A DNA stretch of 40,941 bases from an uncultured Bacteroidales bacterium (GCA_934725535.1 CAKVBV010000014.1:1-40941); one strand, 5' to 3'. Shown: positions 21,816-30,535, counted from the first letter of the stretch. Program-made: numbers and translations. The notes: a model not told the origin generated them from the sequence alone.

Positions 21816-22502
21816 TTAATTCAGGTAGTAGTCCACCGTGGTTACCACGCGCACATGTTTCACCCACGGTTTGTTTTGGTCAGACTCCACCGAGAACTGC
21901 CCTTGGTTGGCACGGCGGATGCTTCCCAATTGGCAGCGTGCGTCATCGGCGAACTTCTGCGCTACGGCACGTGCATTCTTGGTGGCTTCCTCTATCATCT
22001 GCGGCTTCAGTTCGTTGAGACCGTTGTACTGGTAGTCAATAGCCCAATCCGTGGAATTGAGAATGATGCCCTTGTCCAGCAACTCGCTCAGGCACCTTTG
22101 ATTGGCAACCACCAATTGTACATCGTCCGTCGAAATGACCACCGACGCTGTCAGCGTGTAGTGGTTATCGGGGCGGTGGTCATAGTAGTTCGCCCAGTTG
22201 TCGTTTACGGAACTGCTGCCTATCTGTATATCCTCGGCTGCAAACCCTTTCTGTACGAAAAAATCGACAATAGCGGTCTGCACGCGAGATAATTCGCTGT
22301 TTATCGCGGGCAGGTTATTGCCGCTGATGGAGAAGGACAAAGGCCATACTACGTGGTCTGCCTGTACGTCTTTTGTGGATAGACCTTTCACGGTGACGGC
22401 ACGGTCTTTATTGGCTAACTGATGAATACCTAACTCCACAAACAACCCGCAGAGCGCCAAGCCTGCGGCAATGATGGATGTGCCGATAATAGTTCTGTTC
22501 AT
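21816..22502 (-). CDS. SIMPL-domain (DUF541) periplasmic protein
   Basis: The 228-residue protein has an N-terminal membrane anchor or uncleaved signal (residues ~5-27). It is followed by the SIMPL fold: DRAVTVKGLSTKDVQADHVVW, a helix with INSELSRVQTAIVDFFVQKG, VVISTDDVQLV and the closing NARAVAQKFADDARCQLGSIRRANQGQF. Bacteroidota versions form oligomeric periplasmic assemblies; the cellular role is unclear. The gene stands alone between a terminator and the amylase gene. Confidence 0.9.
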   Translation of the reverse strand: MNRTIIGTSIIAAGLALCGLFVELGIHQLANKDRAVTVKGLSTKDVQADHVVWPLSFSISGNNLPAINSELSRVQTAIVDFFVQKGFAAEDIQIGSSSVNDNWANYYDHRPDNHYTLTASVVISTDDVQLVVANQRCLSELLDKGIILNSTDWAIDYQYNGLNELKPQMIEEATKNARAVAQKFADDARCQLGSIRRANQGQFSVESDQNKPWVKHVRVVTTVDYYLN

Positions 22503-22569
22503 AATCGTCTGTTTTGTTTACCTCATAGTCATACAAAAACCGTACCAATCATATATAAGCAGGATGTGC

Positions 22570-22602
22570 CGACCCGCTATCGACCCGCTATCCACCCGTA
22601 GA
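22570..22602. repeat. 11-bp period repeat, CGACCCGCTAT type
   Basis: Two identical CGACCCGCTAT units and one CCACCCGTAGA unit, between the SIMPL and amylase genes. The last unit matches the end of the array at 28731-28774. Confidence 0.65.
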
Positions 22603-22632
22603 AAGAGCAGTCTTGCCCGAATGGAAAATTGG

Positions 22633-24492
22633 TCAGTTTTTGTGTAGTTTCACTACGATTGCCGACAGCGGTTCCACCGTGATGTCATTCCTGCTGAGGT
22701 CAATGGTGGTGTTGTCGTGGATAATATCCGTGCCTGCGGGGTTGTACTTGCCGAGTATTTCTGCATAGTGCGCGGTGGGAATGGTGCGCGTATCCTCGCT
22801 TGCATTGATGTACACGAACACAGCCCCCTCGTCTGTATAGCGGAAATAGGCATACGTGTTGTCGCGCGCTGCAAAGTGCATCAGTCTGCCGGTCTGCAAA
22901 ATGGGTTCGTTTTTGCGGAATTGCAGCAGGCGGCTTTGGTAGTCGAACATGTCTTTCTGCTCAGGATGCAACGTATCTACGGCAGGCAATGGCATTCGCA
23001 GGGTGGAGTGCCCCTTCGACATATCCGACGAGCGCATGGCGTACTCATCGCCGGCAAACAACTGAGGTATGCCCCGCATGGTGGCGAGGATAGTCATTGC
23101 CAGTTTGACACGCCGCGGGTCGTTGTCTTTCACCACATCGGTAATGCGGTCCATATCGTGGTTGCCGGCAAAAATCAGCAACTTGCTCGCGTCGGCATAC
23201 AGGTAGTCGGCTGCCAAAGCGTCATACACTTTCATCATACCGCCGCCCCAATAGTTGCCGTCATCGGCTAATGCCTGGCGGATAGCCTCGTTCAGAGGGA
23301 AGTCCATCACCGATGGCAGGTGGCTGCGGAAACCGTTGTAGTTCTGCACTCCGTCTTGCCAATATGCCACTGCCGATGCGGGGCGCGTCCAGCACTCGCC
23401 CACGATATTGATGTTCGGGTACTCGTTGCGTATCGCTGCCAGCCACTGCGCGGCGGGTTCGGGTTCTACATACGGATAGGTGTCCACGCGCAGTCCGTCC
23501 AGGTCGGCGTACTCAATCCACCAGATAGCCCATTGCACGAAGTACTGCAACAGGTCGGGATTGCTGAGGTTCATATCCGCCATCATGCGGTCGAACCAGC
23601 CCGCGTTGTTGTGCTTGCGGTCATAAGCAGAGGCGTGGATGTCATAGTTGGCGGAGAAGACATTGTTGGTAGTGGTGTATTCGTCCCATTGGTTGTACCA
23701 ATCGGAGTAGGGTAGGTCGTTGTTCCACCAGTGCGACGTGCCGCAGTGGTTGGGCACCATATCCATCAGCACTTTGATGCCCTTCGCGTGGGCTTGCGCC
23801 ACCATCCGGGCATAGAGTTCGTTGCTTCCGTAGCGCGGGTCGATATGGTAATAGTCCGAGCAGGCATAGCCGTGATAGGAGAACGTCTTCTCGTCGTCGC
23901 AGAGTAGGGGAGTGGGCCAGATAGCGGTTGCGCCCAGTTGGGATATATGGTCCAGACTCTGTATGATGCCGGCTATATCACCGCCCCAACGACCGTGGAT
24001 ATTGCTCTTGTCCGCCGCCTCGCGCATGGTCGGAACGGTGTTGTTGGTCGTGTCTCCGTCCACAAAGCGGTCGGACATAATAAGGTATATCACATCGGCA
24101 CTGCTGAATGACCGGCGGTCGCGGCTGTCCTGCTTGCGGTCATAGATGCTGTAATCGTATGTAGTGCGCTTGTTCCCCTTGCGCAGCGTGATGCGATAGG
24201 TGCCTGCGTCGCGCACGTCCATATTGACAAACAGGTAGTTGGGGCTCTCGGCATTGTGCTGTCCCGTTACGACCAGTCCATCGCACGCACCCTTTACGGC
24301 GCGACCGTTCTTTATGCTTTGAACGCTCACTTGGGCGTCTTGCAGGTCTTCGCCATACAGCATCAGCGTCAGCGGACACTGCATATCTGTCCACCAGCAC
24401 AGGGGTTCGGCACGTTGGATACGAGGGGTTGCAGTCAGGGAAAGCGTACATAGCAGCAACGCAGTTGCTATCAGGATGGCTTGTCTTTTCAT
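22633..24492 (-). CDS. Glycoside hydrolase family 13 (SusA/neopullulanase-like) enzyme
   Basis: The 619-residue protein acts on alpha-1,4-glucans or cyclodextrins. It has a signal peptide (MKRQAILIATALLLCTLSLT) and a beta-sandwich N-domain (~22-118, PRIQRAEPLCWWTDMQ) as in cyclomaltodextrinases. The GH13 barrel shows MVPNH (245-249), GLRVDTY with nucleophile Asp337, GECWT with acid/base Glu366 and FAGNHDMDR with Asp446. A C-terminal beta-domain completes the protein. It is probably periplasmic. No SusC/SusD pair is adjacent, so it is an orphan member. It starts 37 bp after the RNase P RNA on the same strand and may be transcribed by read-through from that unit. Confidence 0.93.
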   Translation of the reverse strand: MKRQAILIATALLLCTLSLTATPRIQRAEPLCWWTDMQCPLTLMLYGEDLQDAQVSVQSIKNGRAVKGACDGLVVTGQHNAESPNYLFVNMDVRDAGTYRITLRKGNKRTTYDYSIYDRKQDSRDRRSFSSADVIYLIMSDRFVDGDTTNNTVPTMREAADKSNIHGRWGGDIAGIIQSLDHISQLGATAIWPTPLLCDDEKTFSYHGYACSDYYHIDPRYGSNELYARMVAQAHAKGIKVLMDMVPNHCGTSHWWNNDLPYSDWYNQWDEYTTTNNVFSANYDIHASAYDRKHNNAGWFDRMMADMNLSNPDLLQYFVQWAIWWIEYADLDGLRVDTYPYVEPEPAAQWLAAIRNEYPNINIVGECWTRPASAVAYWQDGVQNYNGFRSHLPSVMDFPLNEAIRQALADDGNYWGGGMMKVYDALAADYLYADASKLLIFAGNHDMDRITDVVKDNDPRRVKLAMTILATMRGIPQLFAGDEYAMRSSDMSKGHSTLRMPLPAVDTLHPEQKDMFDYQSRLLQFRKNEPILQTGRLMHFAARDNTYAYFRYTDEGAVFVYINASEDTRTIPTAHYAEILGKYNPAGTDIIHDNTTIDLSRNDITVEPLSAIVVKLHKN

Positions 24493-24528
24493 TATGTTAT
24501 CTGTTTTTGTTCATTGATGAGCAGTCCA

Positions 24529-24948
24529 AAAATAGCGGGTCTGTAAGCCGGGTTCTGTGCCGTGTCGAGTCATGTAATGTATAACAATAACCAATTAAAT
24601 GTTGACCTCTCCACGGTGTCTGTCATTAATCTCGAGCAGGATATTGCTATCCGCTTCTGTTGCTTCCTACCCTCCAACTCGCGCGAGCCACGCTCATACG
24701 TCGGTATACTTGGAATTGCAGCACATAGTATAGTCGTTTCACCACGTCTTGTGTATGGCTGAATACGGATCCAAAGTAGAAGCCATTTCCGACGACGTCT
24801 CGTCTCTGTACCAGTGACCAAGTATTGCTACCTGACGGCCGTTAACCGCTATGTTGCTCTGTGCTGCCCGGACTTTCCTCGCGGCAGGGGATTAAAGCGG
24901 AGAACCCCTTTTCTTCCCGTACTGCGCGACAGACCGACCCGCTATTTA
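24529..24948 (-). ncRNA. rnpB: RNase P RNA (bacterial class A)
   Basis: Catalytic RNA of the tRNA 5'-processing enzyme. The minus strand carries the universal 5' core GAGGAAAGTCCGGGC (around 24870) and the 3' core ACAGAACCCGGCTTACAG, closing with an 11-bp P1 helix AATAGCGGGTC/GACCCGCTATT. Ends are set from P1, giving about 420 nt. It follows tRNA-Gly by ~42 nt, with a hairpin between them (24953-24986, ATAGCCCC/GGGGCTAT). Apparent ORFs across it are spurious. Confidence 0.95.
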
Positions 24949-24990
24949 TTAGTATAGCCCCGCAGGCTGATGCCGTATGGGGCTATTCTG

Positions 24991-25061
24991 AGCGGCATAA
25001 GGGAGTCGAACCCTCCTCCTCAGCTTGGGAAGCTGATGCACTACCGATGTGCTAATGCCGC
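24991..25061 (-). tRNA. tRNA-Gly, anticodon CCC
   Basis: Cloverleaf on the minus strand: acceptor GCGGCAT/ATGCCGC, D stem GCAC/GTGC, anticodon stem TCAGC/GCTGA with loop TTCCCAA (anticodon CCC), T stem GAGGG/CCCTT with loop TTCGACT, and discriminator U, as usual for bacterial tRNA-Gly. CCA is not encoded. It is transcribed ahead of rnpB. Confidence 0.93.
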
Positions 25062-25075
25062 AGTGAAATCGACTG

Positions 25076-25106
25076 CAAAGGTACTGCTTTCTTCTGATAT
25101 ATGCAA
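25076..25106 (-). promoter_or_regulatory. Promoter of the tRNA-Gly - rnpB unit
   Basis: The minus strand reads TTGCATAT (its TTG at 25106-25104), 20 bp, then TACCTTTG (25083-25076). No comparable promoter is seen between the tRNA and rnpB, which suggests a joint transcript. Confidence 0.7.
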
Positions 25107-25162
25107 CCCCCAACATTAAATTTCGTGTATAATCACATCTTTCTGCTTGTTATTGTCCGCGA

Positions 25163-25188
25163 TCCCCCTCTCTGAGGGAGTAGGGGGA
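25163..25188. terminator. Hairpin downstream of nrnA
   Basis: TCCCCCT/AGGGGGA arms, with further pairing inside, lie 19 bp past the nrnA stop. No T-run follows, so it may be a REP-like or stabilising hairpin. Confidence 0.4.
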
Positions 25189-25206
25189 GTCTGTTGTTGA
25201 TTTTAT

Positions 25207-26259
25207 TCACTCCTTCTTGAAATACTTCGGATAACTATCCAGAAATCGCTGTACGCCCTCTGCGATACCCCCGTAATACTCCCCGCCGGAAGCATTCGCA
25301 TGACCGCCACCACCGAATATCTCATGCGCAAACACGTTTACGGGTCTGTCTCCCTGACTGCGCAACGAGATTTTTATCTTCGTCTTGCTTCCGTGTGCCG
25401 ATGGCACCTCCCACGGGTTCACCTTGTCCTCGCGCATGAAACACGAGTAGTACACATCCTTAATCTGCAACGGCAGATTCACAATCCCCTCCGCGTCACC
25501 CGATTGGAAGTTAAACTTGTACAACTCCTTTCTGCTCAGATAGATAAGTGCCGTGTGATACTCTGGAAAGATACGCATCTTCTGATACAGGCAATACCCC
25601 ATCAGCCGCATCCGGTCTGCGGAATACGAGTTGAACACGGCATTGTACACTGCATCCTTATCCACGCCCAACGACACCAATCTCCCCACAATCTCGTACA
25701 TCTCGGCGTGGTTGGAGTTGAACGAAAAGTTCCCTGTATCTGTCATCATACCTGTGTACAGGCACGTCGCTGCGTCCTTGGTCAATGGTGCGTTCAGTTG
25801 CCATATCAGCCTGTAAATCAACTCACTCGCTGACGGAGAATCAAAATATGAAATCGTCACATCGGCAAAATCTGCGGGGTGCAAATGGTGGTCAATCAGA
25901 ATTTTGGGGCATGTGAGTGCCACCAACTTATCGCCGACCATGCCAATACGCTTGGGCTCGTTGAAGTCTGTGCATATAGCAAGGTCAGCAGTCTCCAATA
26001 CTTCGTTTGCCTCTTTCGTATGTGTCTCATACACAATCACTTCCTGTGCACAGGGCATCCATGCGAGGAAACTCGGAAACGGGTTAGGAGCCACCACGGT
26101 AGCCCTCTTCCCTAACCCGCGCAGATAGTGCATCATGCCCAGACTGCTCCCCATCGCGTCGCCGTCAGGAGACATGTGGGTAAGAATGACTATATCTTGT
26201 GCACCGTCGATAAGCCGTTGTGTGGCACGTACCTGTTCTTCTGTCAGTTTGTTGGTCAT
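25207..26259 (-). CDS. nrnA: DHH-family phosphoesterase, NrnA-type oligoribonuclease/pAp phosphatase
   Basis: The 350-residue protein has the DHH domain motifs HMSPDGDAMGSS (28-39), CTDFN and the eponymous DHH (123-125), and the DHHA1 domain ending GGGGHANASGG. Family members degrade short RNA oligonucleotides and hydrolyse 3'-phosphoadenosine 5'-phosphate in the cytoplasm. The length and motif order are complete. The gene sits downstream of the TamL-type gene with a 90-bp gap containing its own -7 element. Confidence 0.93.
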   Translation of the reverse strand: MTNKLTEEQVRATQRLIDGAQDIVILTHMSPDGDAMGSSLGMMHYLRGLGKRATVVAPNPFPSFLAWMPCAQEVIVYETHTKEANEVLETADLAICTDFNEPKRIGMVGDKLVALTCPKILIDHHLHPADFADVTISYFDSPSASELIYRLIWQLNAPLTKDAATCLYTGMMTDTGNFSFNSNHAEMYEIVGRLVSLGVDKDAVYNAVFNSYSADRMRLMGYCLYQKMRIFPEYHTALIYLSRKELYKFNFQSGDAEGIVNLPLQIKDVYYSCFMREDKVNPWEVPSAHGSKTKIKISLRSQGDRPVNVFAHEIFGGGGHANASGGEYYGGIAEGVQRFLDSYPKYFKKE

Positions 26260-26308
26260 AATGATGATTATATCAATAAGGAGGTTGTTTTACGTTTTAT
26301 TCTTGTAC

Positions 26309-26341
26309 CAAAGTTATTGTTGTTTCCTATAGTAAAGACAA
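26309..26341 (-). promoter_or_regulatory. Likely promoter of nrnA
   Basis: TAACTTTG (26316-26309) matches the -7 pattern. The best -33 TTG (26341-26339) is at 22 bp, slightly long. It is placed about 50 bp before the start codon. Confidence 0.5.
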
Positions 26342-26348
26342 TAGCATG

Positions 26349-28634
26349 TTAGAACGGATATCCTATGGCAAAGTGGAAACTCATGTCATCTTTCCAACTT
26401 AGTCCGTTGGGTACAGTGCGCCATTGTGTGCCTGCTACATCTCCGTACAGGCGGCTTGGGTCGTATAGTTTCACGCCGAAATCTATACGGAATACAAAGA
26501 ACGAGAAGTCAAGACGCAAGCCAATGCCGTACGCCAAAGCGATTTGCTTGTAGAACTCACTTTTCAGTTTGCCCCCCTCATACCACGCAAAAGCACCGTA
26601 CGGCTGTGCATCATACTTGCGGATAGTCCATATATTCCCTGCGTCCACGAAAGCAGCAAGGTTGATAAACGACCACACATTGACGCGATACTCTATGTTT
26701 AGGTTAAGCCGAATGTCGCCTGCTTGGTTGTTGAAGTCAATCAGCGACCCGTTGCCCCTATACCCGCCGGGGCCGAGGCTACGTGCAGTCCAGCCGCGCA
26801 CTGAGTTCGCCCCACCGGCAAAGTACCGTTTCTCAAAGGGTACTGTCTGTGAGTTGGCATAAGGAACTGCCACTCCTATATCCGCATGATACACAAGGCG
26901 GTTCGCCTTGTTGAGTATATGATGATAGGTGAAGAACAGGTCTCCTTTTGCATACTGCGAGAAAGGAATGTTGAACAATGTGTAGCCCATAGAGTCTTGT
27001 CGGAACCGGCATAGTTTCGCCAAACCTAACATGGCATTTCCCGCCGTTTCAACACTGTAGTTTATATTGAAATACGACTTGAGCGGCTGTTTTTCGTGAT
27101 ACGAAGTGTATGACCCTGCGTAGCCCCATCCTACAATAAAGTGGTTCTCATACGAGTACTTGAGTATGTTGGTAGATTGCAGGAACTGCTGCCGGAAGTC
27201 ATCACTAATCCATGGCAGGTACACATAACTGATGTCCAGCAGTTGGAATTGGTGCTGCGGACGTGTGGAGCGGCGTTTAAGTTTATAGGTCAAGCCCGCG
27301 TTAAATATATAGCGTGAGAACTCGTCGGGACGGTTCTGATAGTTGAAACTCAGGTTGATAGCCGGCGCATTTGGGAAAGCCAGTCCCGCTGCCGCTTTTG
27401 CTTCAATAGCACGACCACCGTTCTGCCGCCACTCATAACTGCCCCTTCCGCTCAGTGTGAACTCTTCCGCCCCTCGGAAAAGGTTGCGGTTGGTATAGCC
27501 TGCACCTACAGCAATGCCCCAATCCCCCGCAGAATATGTGCCTTCCACTTCGGCGGACACCGTGTTGAGTTTGCCGCGTGAGAGGACTATGTGGCAGTCC
27601 AACTCATCGGTAGATACCGGCTGGAAACTGATGTCCACATACTTGACGGGCGACAACCGGTTGAGGTTTGCATACGCTCGTTCAACGTGGTGCTCATTAT
27701 ACATTTCTCCGGGTTCTATCGGGCAACTACGCATCAGTACGCGTTCCCGCAGCAACTGTTTGCCTACCCATGTGAATACATATCCGTCGCGTGTGGATGT
27801 CTGCAGCACTTCCCCCTCCGGAATGTGGTCTGCATCGTAGTCAAGGTGAAAATAGATATGCGCAATTTTGTATTTACGGAACAGCATATCTTTCTCTGTG
27901 TCCGATAGTTTTTCCACATAGTCTTGCAGGCACATCTTGATACTCACTTGTTCTGTTCCCCGTGTGCTGTCGGCAATGTACTGAATCATCTCCTTGTCGA
28001 AATAGAAGCATCCTTTTCGCCGCATAGCACTCGCCACACGTTGCCGCTCTTGGTCCATGGTCTCTGCGTCGAACTGCATACCTTCGTGAATGAGTGACTT
28101 CCGCCGGTCTTGCGCTATCTCCTGCAGTTCCTGATTAGAAAAGAGGACAGAGTAATCACGAATAGTGTATGGTTCACGCGCAGTAACCATATAGGTGATA
28201 TTCACTTTTTGCTTTTTGATACGCATAACGGTGTCCACAGAAGCGTGAAAATATCCGCGATTCTGCATAGCGCGCTGCAACTGGATTCGGCTGATGTCTG
28301 TTTGCTCCTGAGAGAAAATGACGGGTGGTTCCCCCATTTTATGCGCATTGCGTGCGAAGAAAGCATTGGCTTTCTTGGTTGTGTCTGTAGGAGCGGTGTT
28401 ATAGATGTCGAGTTGCAGTTTCCAGAAGCCCAGTATCTCCGTGTTCTGCTTCTGCCGCAGGTAGTTAGTGAGGTCGGAAGTAGGTACTGTTTTGTCGTCT
28501 TCCATCTTGACTTGCGCTTTGTTCAGCAGGTACTCTCCTTCGGGGACGAACTTGGTGGTATTGCAGGAAAACATTGACAGGAGTACTCCTATCAACACAC
28601 AATGCCCAATATGTATTCTCCGGTTGGTCTTCAT
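26349..28634 (-). CDS. Lipoprotein Omp85-family outer-membrane protein (TamL-like)
   Basis: The 761-residue protein starts with a lipoprotein signal (lipobox FSC, Cys at residue 24) followed by NTTKFVPEGEYLLNKAQV, the signature of the Bacteroidota BamA/TamA-related lipoproteins often called TamL. Several POTRA-like modules (~30-370; RAMQNRGYFHASVD, RLSPVKYVDISFQP) precede a C-terminal 16-strand barrel with the Omp85 motif VRGW in FAGGANSVRGWTARSLGPGG. A role in outer-membrane biogenesis or transport is inferred from the family. No TamB-like gene is visible nearby. Confidence 0.9.
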   Translation of the reverse strand: MKTNRRIHIGHCVLIGVLLSMFSCNTTKFVPEGEYLLNKAQVKMEDDKTVPTSDLTNYLRQKQNTEILGFWKLQLDIYNTAPTDTTKKANAFFARNAHKMGEPPVIFSQEQTDISRIQLQRAMQNRGYFHASVDTVMRIKKQKVNITYMVTAREPYTIRDYSVLFSNQELQEIAQDRRKSLIHEGMQFDAETMDQERQRVASAMRRKGCFYFDKEMIQYIADSTRGTEQVSIKMCLQDYVEKLSDTEKDMLFRKYKIAHIYFHLDYDADHIPEGEVLQTSTRDGYVFTWVGKQLLRERVLMRSCPIEPGEMYNEHHVERAYANLNRLSPVKYVDISFQPVSTDELDCHIVLSRGKLNTVSAEVEGTYSAGDWGIAVGAGYTNRNLFRGAEEFTLSGRGSYEWRQNGGRAIEAKAAAGLAFPNAPAINLSFNYQNRPDEFSRYIFNAGLTYKLKRRSTRPQHQFQLLDISYVYLPWISDDFRQQFLQSTNILKYSYENHFIVGWGYAGSYTSYHEKQPLKSYFNINYSVETAGNAMLGLAKLCRFRQDSMGYTLFNIPFSQYAKGDLFFTYHHILNKANRLVYHADIGVAVPYANSQTVPFEKRYFAGGANSVRGWTARSLGPGGYRGNGSLIDFNNQAGDIRLNLNIEYRVNVWSFINLAAFVDAGNIWTIRKYDAQPYGAFAWYEGGKLKSEFYKQIALAYGIGLRLDFSFFVFRIDFGVKLYDPSRLYGDVAGTQWRTVPNGLSWKDDMSFHFAIGYPF

Positions 28635-28668
28635 TCCTTGGGGACAAGGGAAAATCTCTTTTAACCTG

Positions 28669-28699
28669 CAAAATTATAAAAAATCCGCGAAGTACACAA
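28669..28699 (-). promoter_or_regulatory. Promoter of the TamL-like gene
   Basis: The minus strand reads TTG (28699-28697), 20 bp, then TAATTTTG (28676-28669), about 40 bp before the start codon. Confidence 0.65.
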
Positions 28700-28730
28700 T
28701 ATCGCCATATAAAAACAGGGCAAGTTGATT

Positions 28731-28774
28731 CTATCCACTCGTTATCCACTCGTTATCCTCTCGTTATCCACCCG
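28731..28774. repeat. 11-bp tandem repeat, TTATCCACTCG type
   Basis: Four units: CTATCCACTCG, TTATCCACTCG, TTATCCTCTCG and TTATCCACCCG. It lies in the spacer between the divergent TamL-like and TPR genes. Confidence 0.9.
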
Positions 28775-28860
28775 TAGAATAGTGTTTGACTTTATGCACT
28801 GAAAAGCATATCTCTATTATGTCTGTAGCCTGTCAGTAGCATAAGAAACCGAACATTTTT

Positions 28861-28915
28861 CGAACCACCTTCGAATCACCTCCGAATCACCTTCGAACCA
28901 CCTCCGAACAAGAAG
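28861..28915. repeat. 11-bp tandem repeat, CGAAYCACCTY type
   Basis: Four units CGAACCACCTT, CGAATCACCTC, CGAATCACCTT and CGAACCACCTC, then a decayed fifth. It lies in the same spacer as the previous array but has an unrelated unit sequence and the same 11-bp period. Confidence 0.9.
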
Positions 28916-28979
28916 CGTGCGAAAACGATAGCACATATTTTCGGTGTAAATATCGGATATGTCAAAAAATAACATTTCA

Positions 28980-29011
28980 TTTGTGTATGTTTGGAAAAAG
29001 TAGTACCTTTG
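28980..29011 (+). promoter_or_regulatory. Promoter of the TPR membrane protein
   Basis: TTTG (28980-28983), 20 bp, TACCTTTG (29004-29011). Exact match to the Bacteroidota pattern, with a leader of about 28 nt. Confidence 0.75.
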
Positions 29012-29045
29012 CGGGCTGAAATACTGAAAATAAAACAACAAAGAT

Positions 29046-29723
29046 ATGGCAAAGAAAGACTTTAAGAAAGAAGACCAGAACTTGGAGAATGTACAAGAGG
29101 CGCTGACTACCAACGCAATGTGGATTGAGAAGAACCAAAAGGTTATTACATGGGTAGTGGTAGCCGTGGTGGCTGTGGTGCTCGGCATTATGGCAATCAA
29201 TCAGTACGTCATCAAGCCGAAAGCCGCAGAGGCAAGCAACGAGAACGCCAAGGCTGTGGCTTACTTCATGCAAGGCGACTATGAGAAAGCACTCAACGGC
29301 GACGATGCCGAGTGCATTGGTTTTGAGCAGATTGCACAAGACTACAAGATGTATCAGGCAGGCAAGTTGGCTGCCCTCTATGCGGGTATCTGCTACTACC
29401 AGACAGGTGAGTACGAAGAGGCTGCCAAGTACCTGAAGAAGTTCTCGGCAGACGACCTGACCATCGACCCCGCTGCCAAACAACTGCTCGGTGACGCTTA
29501 CGTACAGATGCAGGAGTATGACAAAGCCGTCAAGGCGTTTGAGGCAGCCGCTAAGTCGGGTAATGACCTCATTGCCCCGATGAGTCTGAAAAAGGCAGGT
29601 CTGGTTTACCTTGAGATGGGCAACAAGAAGGCTGCGCACAAGGCATTCTCGGCTGTGAAGGCTGACTACCCGATGTCGAACGAGGCACAGGATATAGAGA
29701 AATATATCGCGATTGCCGAGTAA
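29046..29723 (+). CDS. Membrane-anchored tetratricopeptide-repeat protein (YfgM-like)
   Basis: The 225-residue protein has a basic cytoplasmic N-terminus (MAKKDFKKED), one transmembrane segment (~33-53, VITWVVVAVVAVVLGIMAI), then TPR units such as LAALYAGICYYQTGEYEEAAKYLKKF and LLGDAYVQMQEYDKAVKAFEAAAKS. The topology resembles YfgM, a periplasmic chaperone-network protein, but orthology is not certain. Its own promoter lies just upstream. ribH follows after 78 bp with no obvious terminator, so the two may share a transcript. Confidence 0.88.
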   Translation: MAKKDFKKEDQNLENVQEALTTNAMWIEKNQKVITWVVVAVVAVVLGIMAINQYVIKPKAAEASNENAKAVAYFMQGDYEKALNGDDAECIGFEQIAQDYKMYQAGKLAALYAGICYYQTGEYEEAAKYLKKFSADDLTIDPAAKQLLGDAYVQMQEYDKAVKAFEAAAKSGNDLIAPMSLKKAGLVYLEMGNKKAAHKAFSAVKADYPMSNEAQDIEKYIAIAE

Positions 29724-29801
29724 GTTTTCGGGGAGTAAGGAATAAGGAGTAAGGAGAAAAGACTTATAACTAAAAGATAGTCAAACTATTATCAAGCCAT
29801 T

Positions 29802-30338
29802 ATGACGACAAACCTGTCGCAGTATAATGCGGACGAATTGCCTAACGCTGACGTGCTGAAACGTCAGCGTTACGCAATTATAGTAGCCGATTGGAACAGC
29901 GATGTTACATACCCTATGGCGCAAGGCGCGGTGGATACCCTGCTGAAATGCGGTGTGCAGGAGGAGAATATCCTTGTGCAACACGTTCCCGGAACCGTGG
30001 AACTGACATACGCAGCGGCAAAATTGATACGGGAGTCGTATGGGACGGCATGGGGCAATGGTAATGTGTGGGACGGTGGTTTGTTGACTCGTGATGCCTA
30101 CAAGGCGATTATCGTGATTGGGTGCGTCATCAAGGGCGAGACACCGCACTTTGACTATGTGTGCCAGTCGGTGACGCAAGGCACGGCGATGCTCAATGCC
30201 AAGGGGCTGTGCCCCGTGATATTCAGCGTGCTGACGACACTCGACAAGCAACAGGCATTGGACCGTGCGGGAGGACGTCTCGGAAACAAAGGCGTGGAAG
30301 GGGCGGTTACGGCGGTGAGGATGGGGAACCTGCCGTAA
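29802..30338 (+). CDS. ribH: 6,7-dimethyl-8-ribityllumazine synthase
   Basis: It joins 5-amino-6-ribitylaminouracil and dihydroxybutanone phosphate in riboflavin synthesis. Motifs are ADWNSDVTYPMAQGAVDTL, VPGTVELTYAAAKL and CVIKGETPHFDYV with catalytic His116. The 178-residue length exceeds the usual ~155: part is an N-terminal extension (~1-20) and part an unusual loop ESYGTAWGNGNVWDGGLLTR (~78-97) between the substrate-binding VPG segment and the following strand. The last codons are the start of a 110-bp-period duplication that continues into the spacer. Confidence 0.96.
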   Translation: MTTNLSQYNADELPNADVLKRQRYAIIVADWNSDVTYPMAQGAVDTLLKCGVQEENILVQHVPGTVELTYAAAKLIRESYGTAWGNGNVWDGGLLTRDAYKAIIVIGCVIKGETPHFDYVCQSVTQGTAMLNAKGLCPVIFSVLTTLDKQQALDRAGGRLGNKGVEGAVTAVRMGNLP

Positions 30339-30535
30339 GTAATAGTTAATAATTAATAGTTAATGGCATTATCGGATTACTTGTAATAAGTAATGGTTAA
30401 TAGTTAATGGCGTTGACGGATTGATATGATTGCGGCATACTGCCGTAAGTAATAGGTAATGGTTAATAGTTAATGGCATTATCGGATTGCCAGTAATAAG
30501 TAATGGTTAATAGTTAATGGCGTTGACGGATTTAG
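30330..30535. repeat. Tandem duplication, 110-bp period, starting in ribH
   Basis: The segment beginning CTGCCGTAAGTAAT at 30330 (Leu-Pro-stop of ribH) recurs from 30440. Both copies contain TTAATAGTTAATGGC twice and end GGCGTTGACGGATT. About 95 bp of each copy are near-identical. The whole spacer is built from TAAT/TTAA-rich phrases. Confidence 0.85.

Noticed and set aside
24562..24762. Short ORFs on both strands at 24562-24821
   Set aside because: They lie within the RNase P RNA.
28977..29639. 220-codon minus-strand ORF opposite the TPR gene
   Set aside because: The TPR gene has a promoter, membrane segment and TPR motifs on the plus strand.
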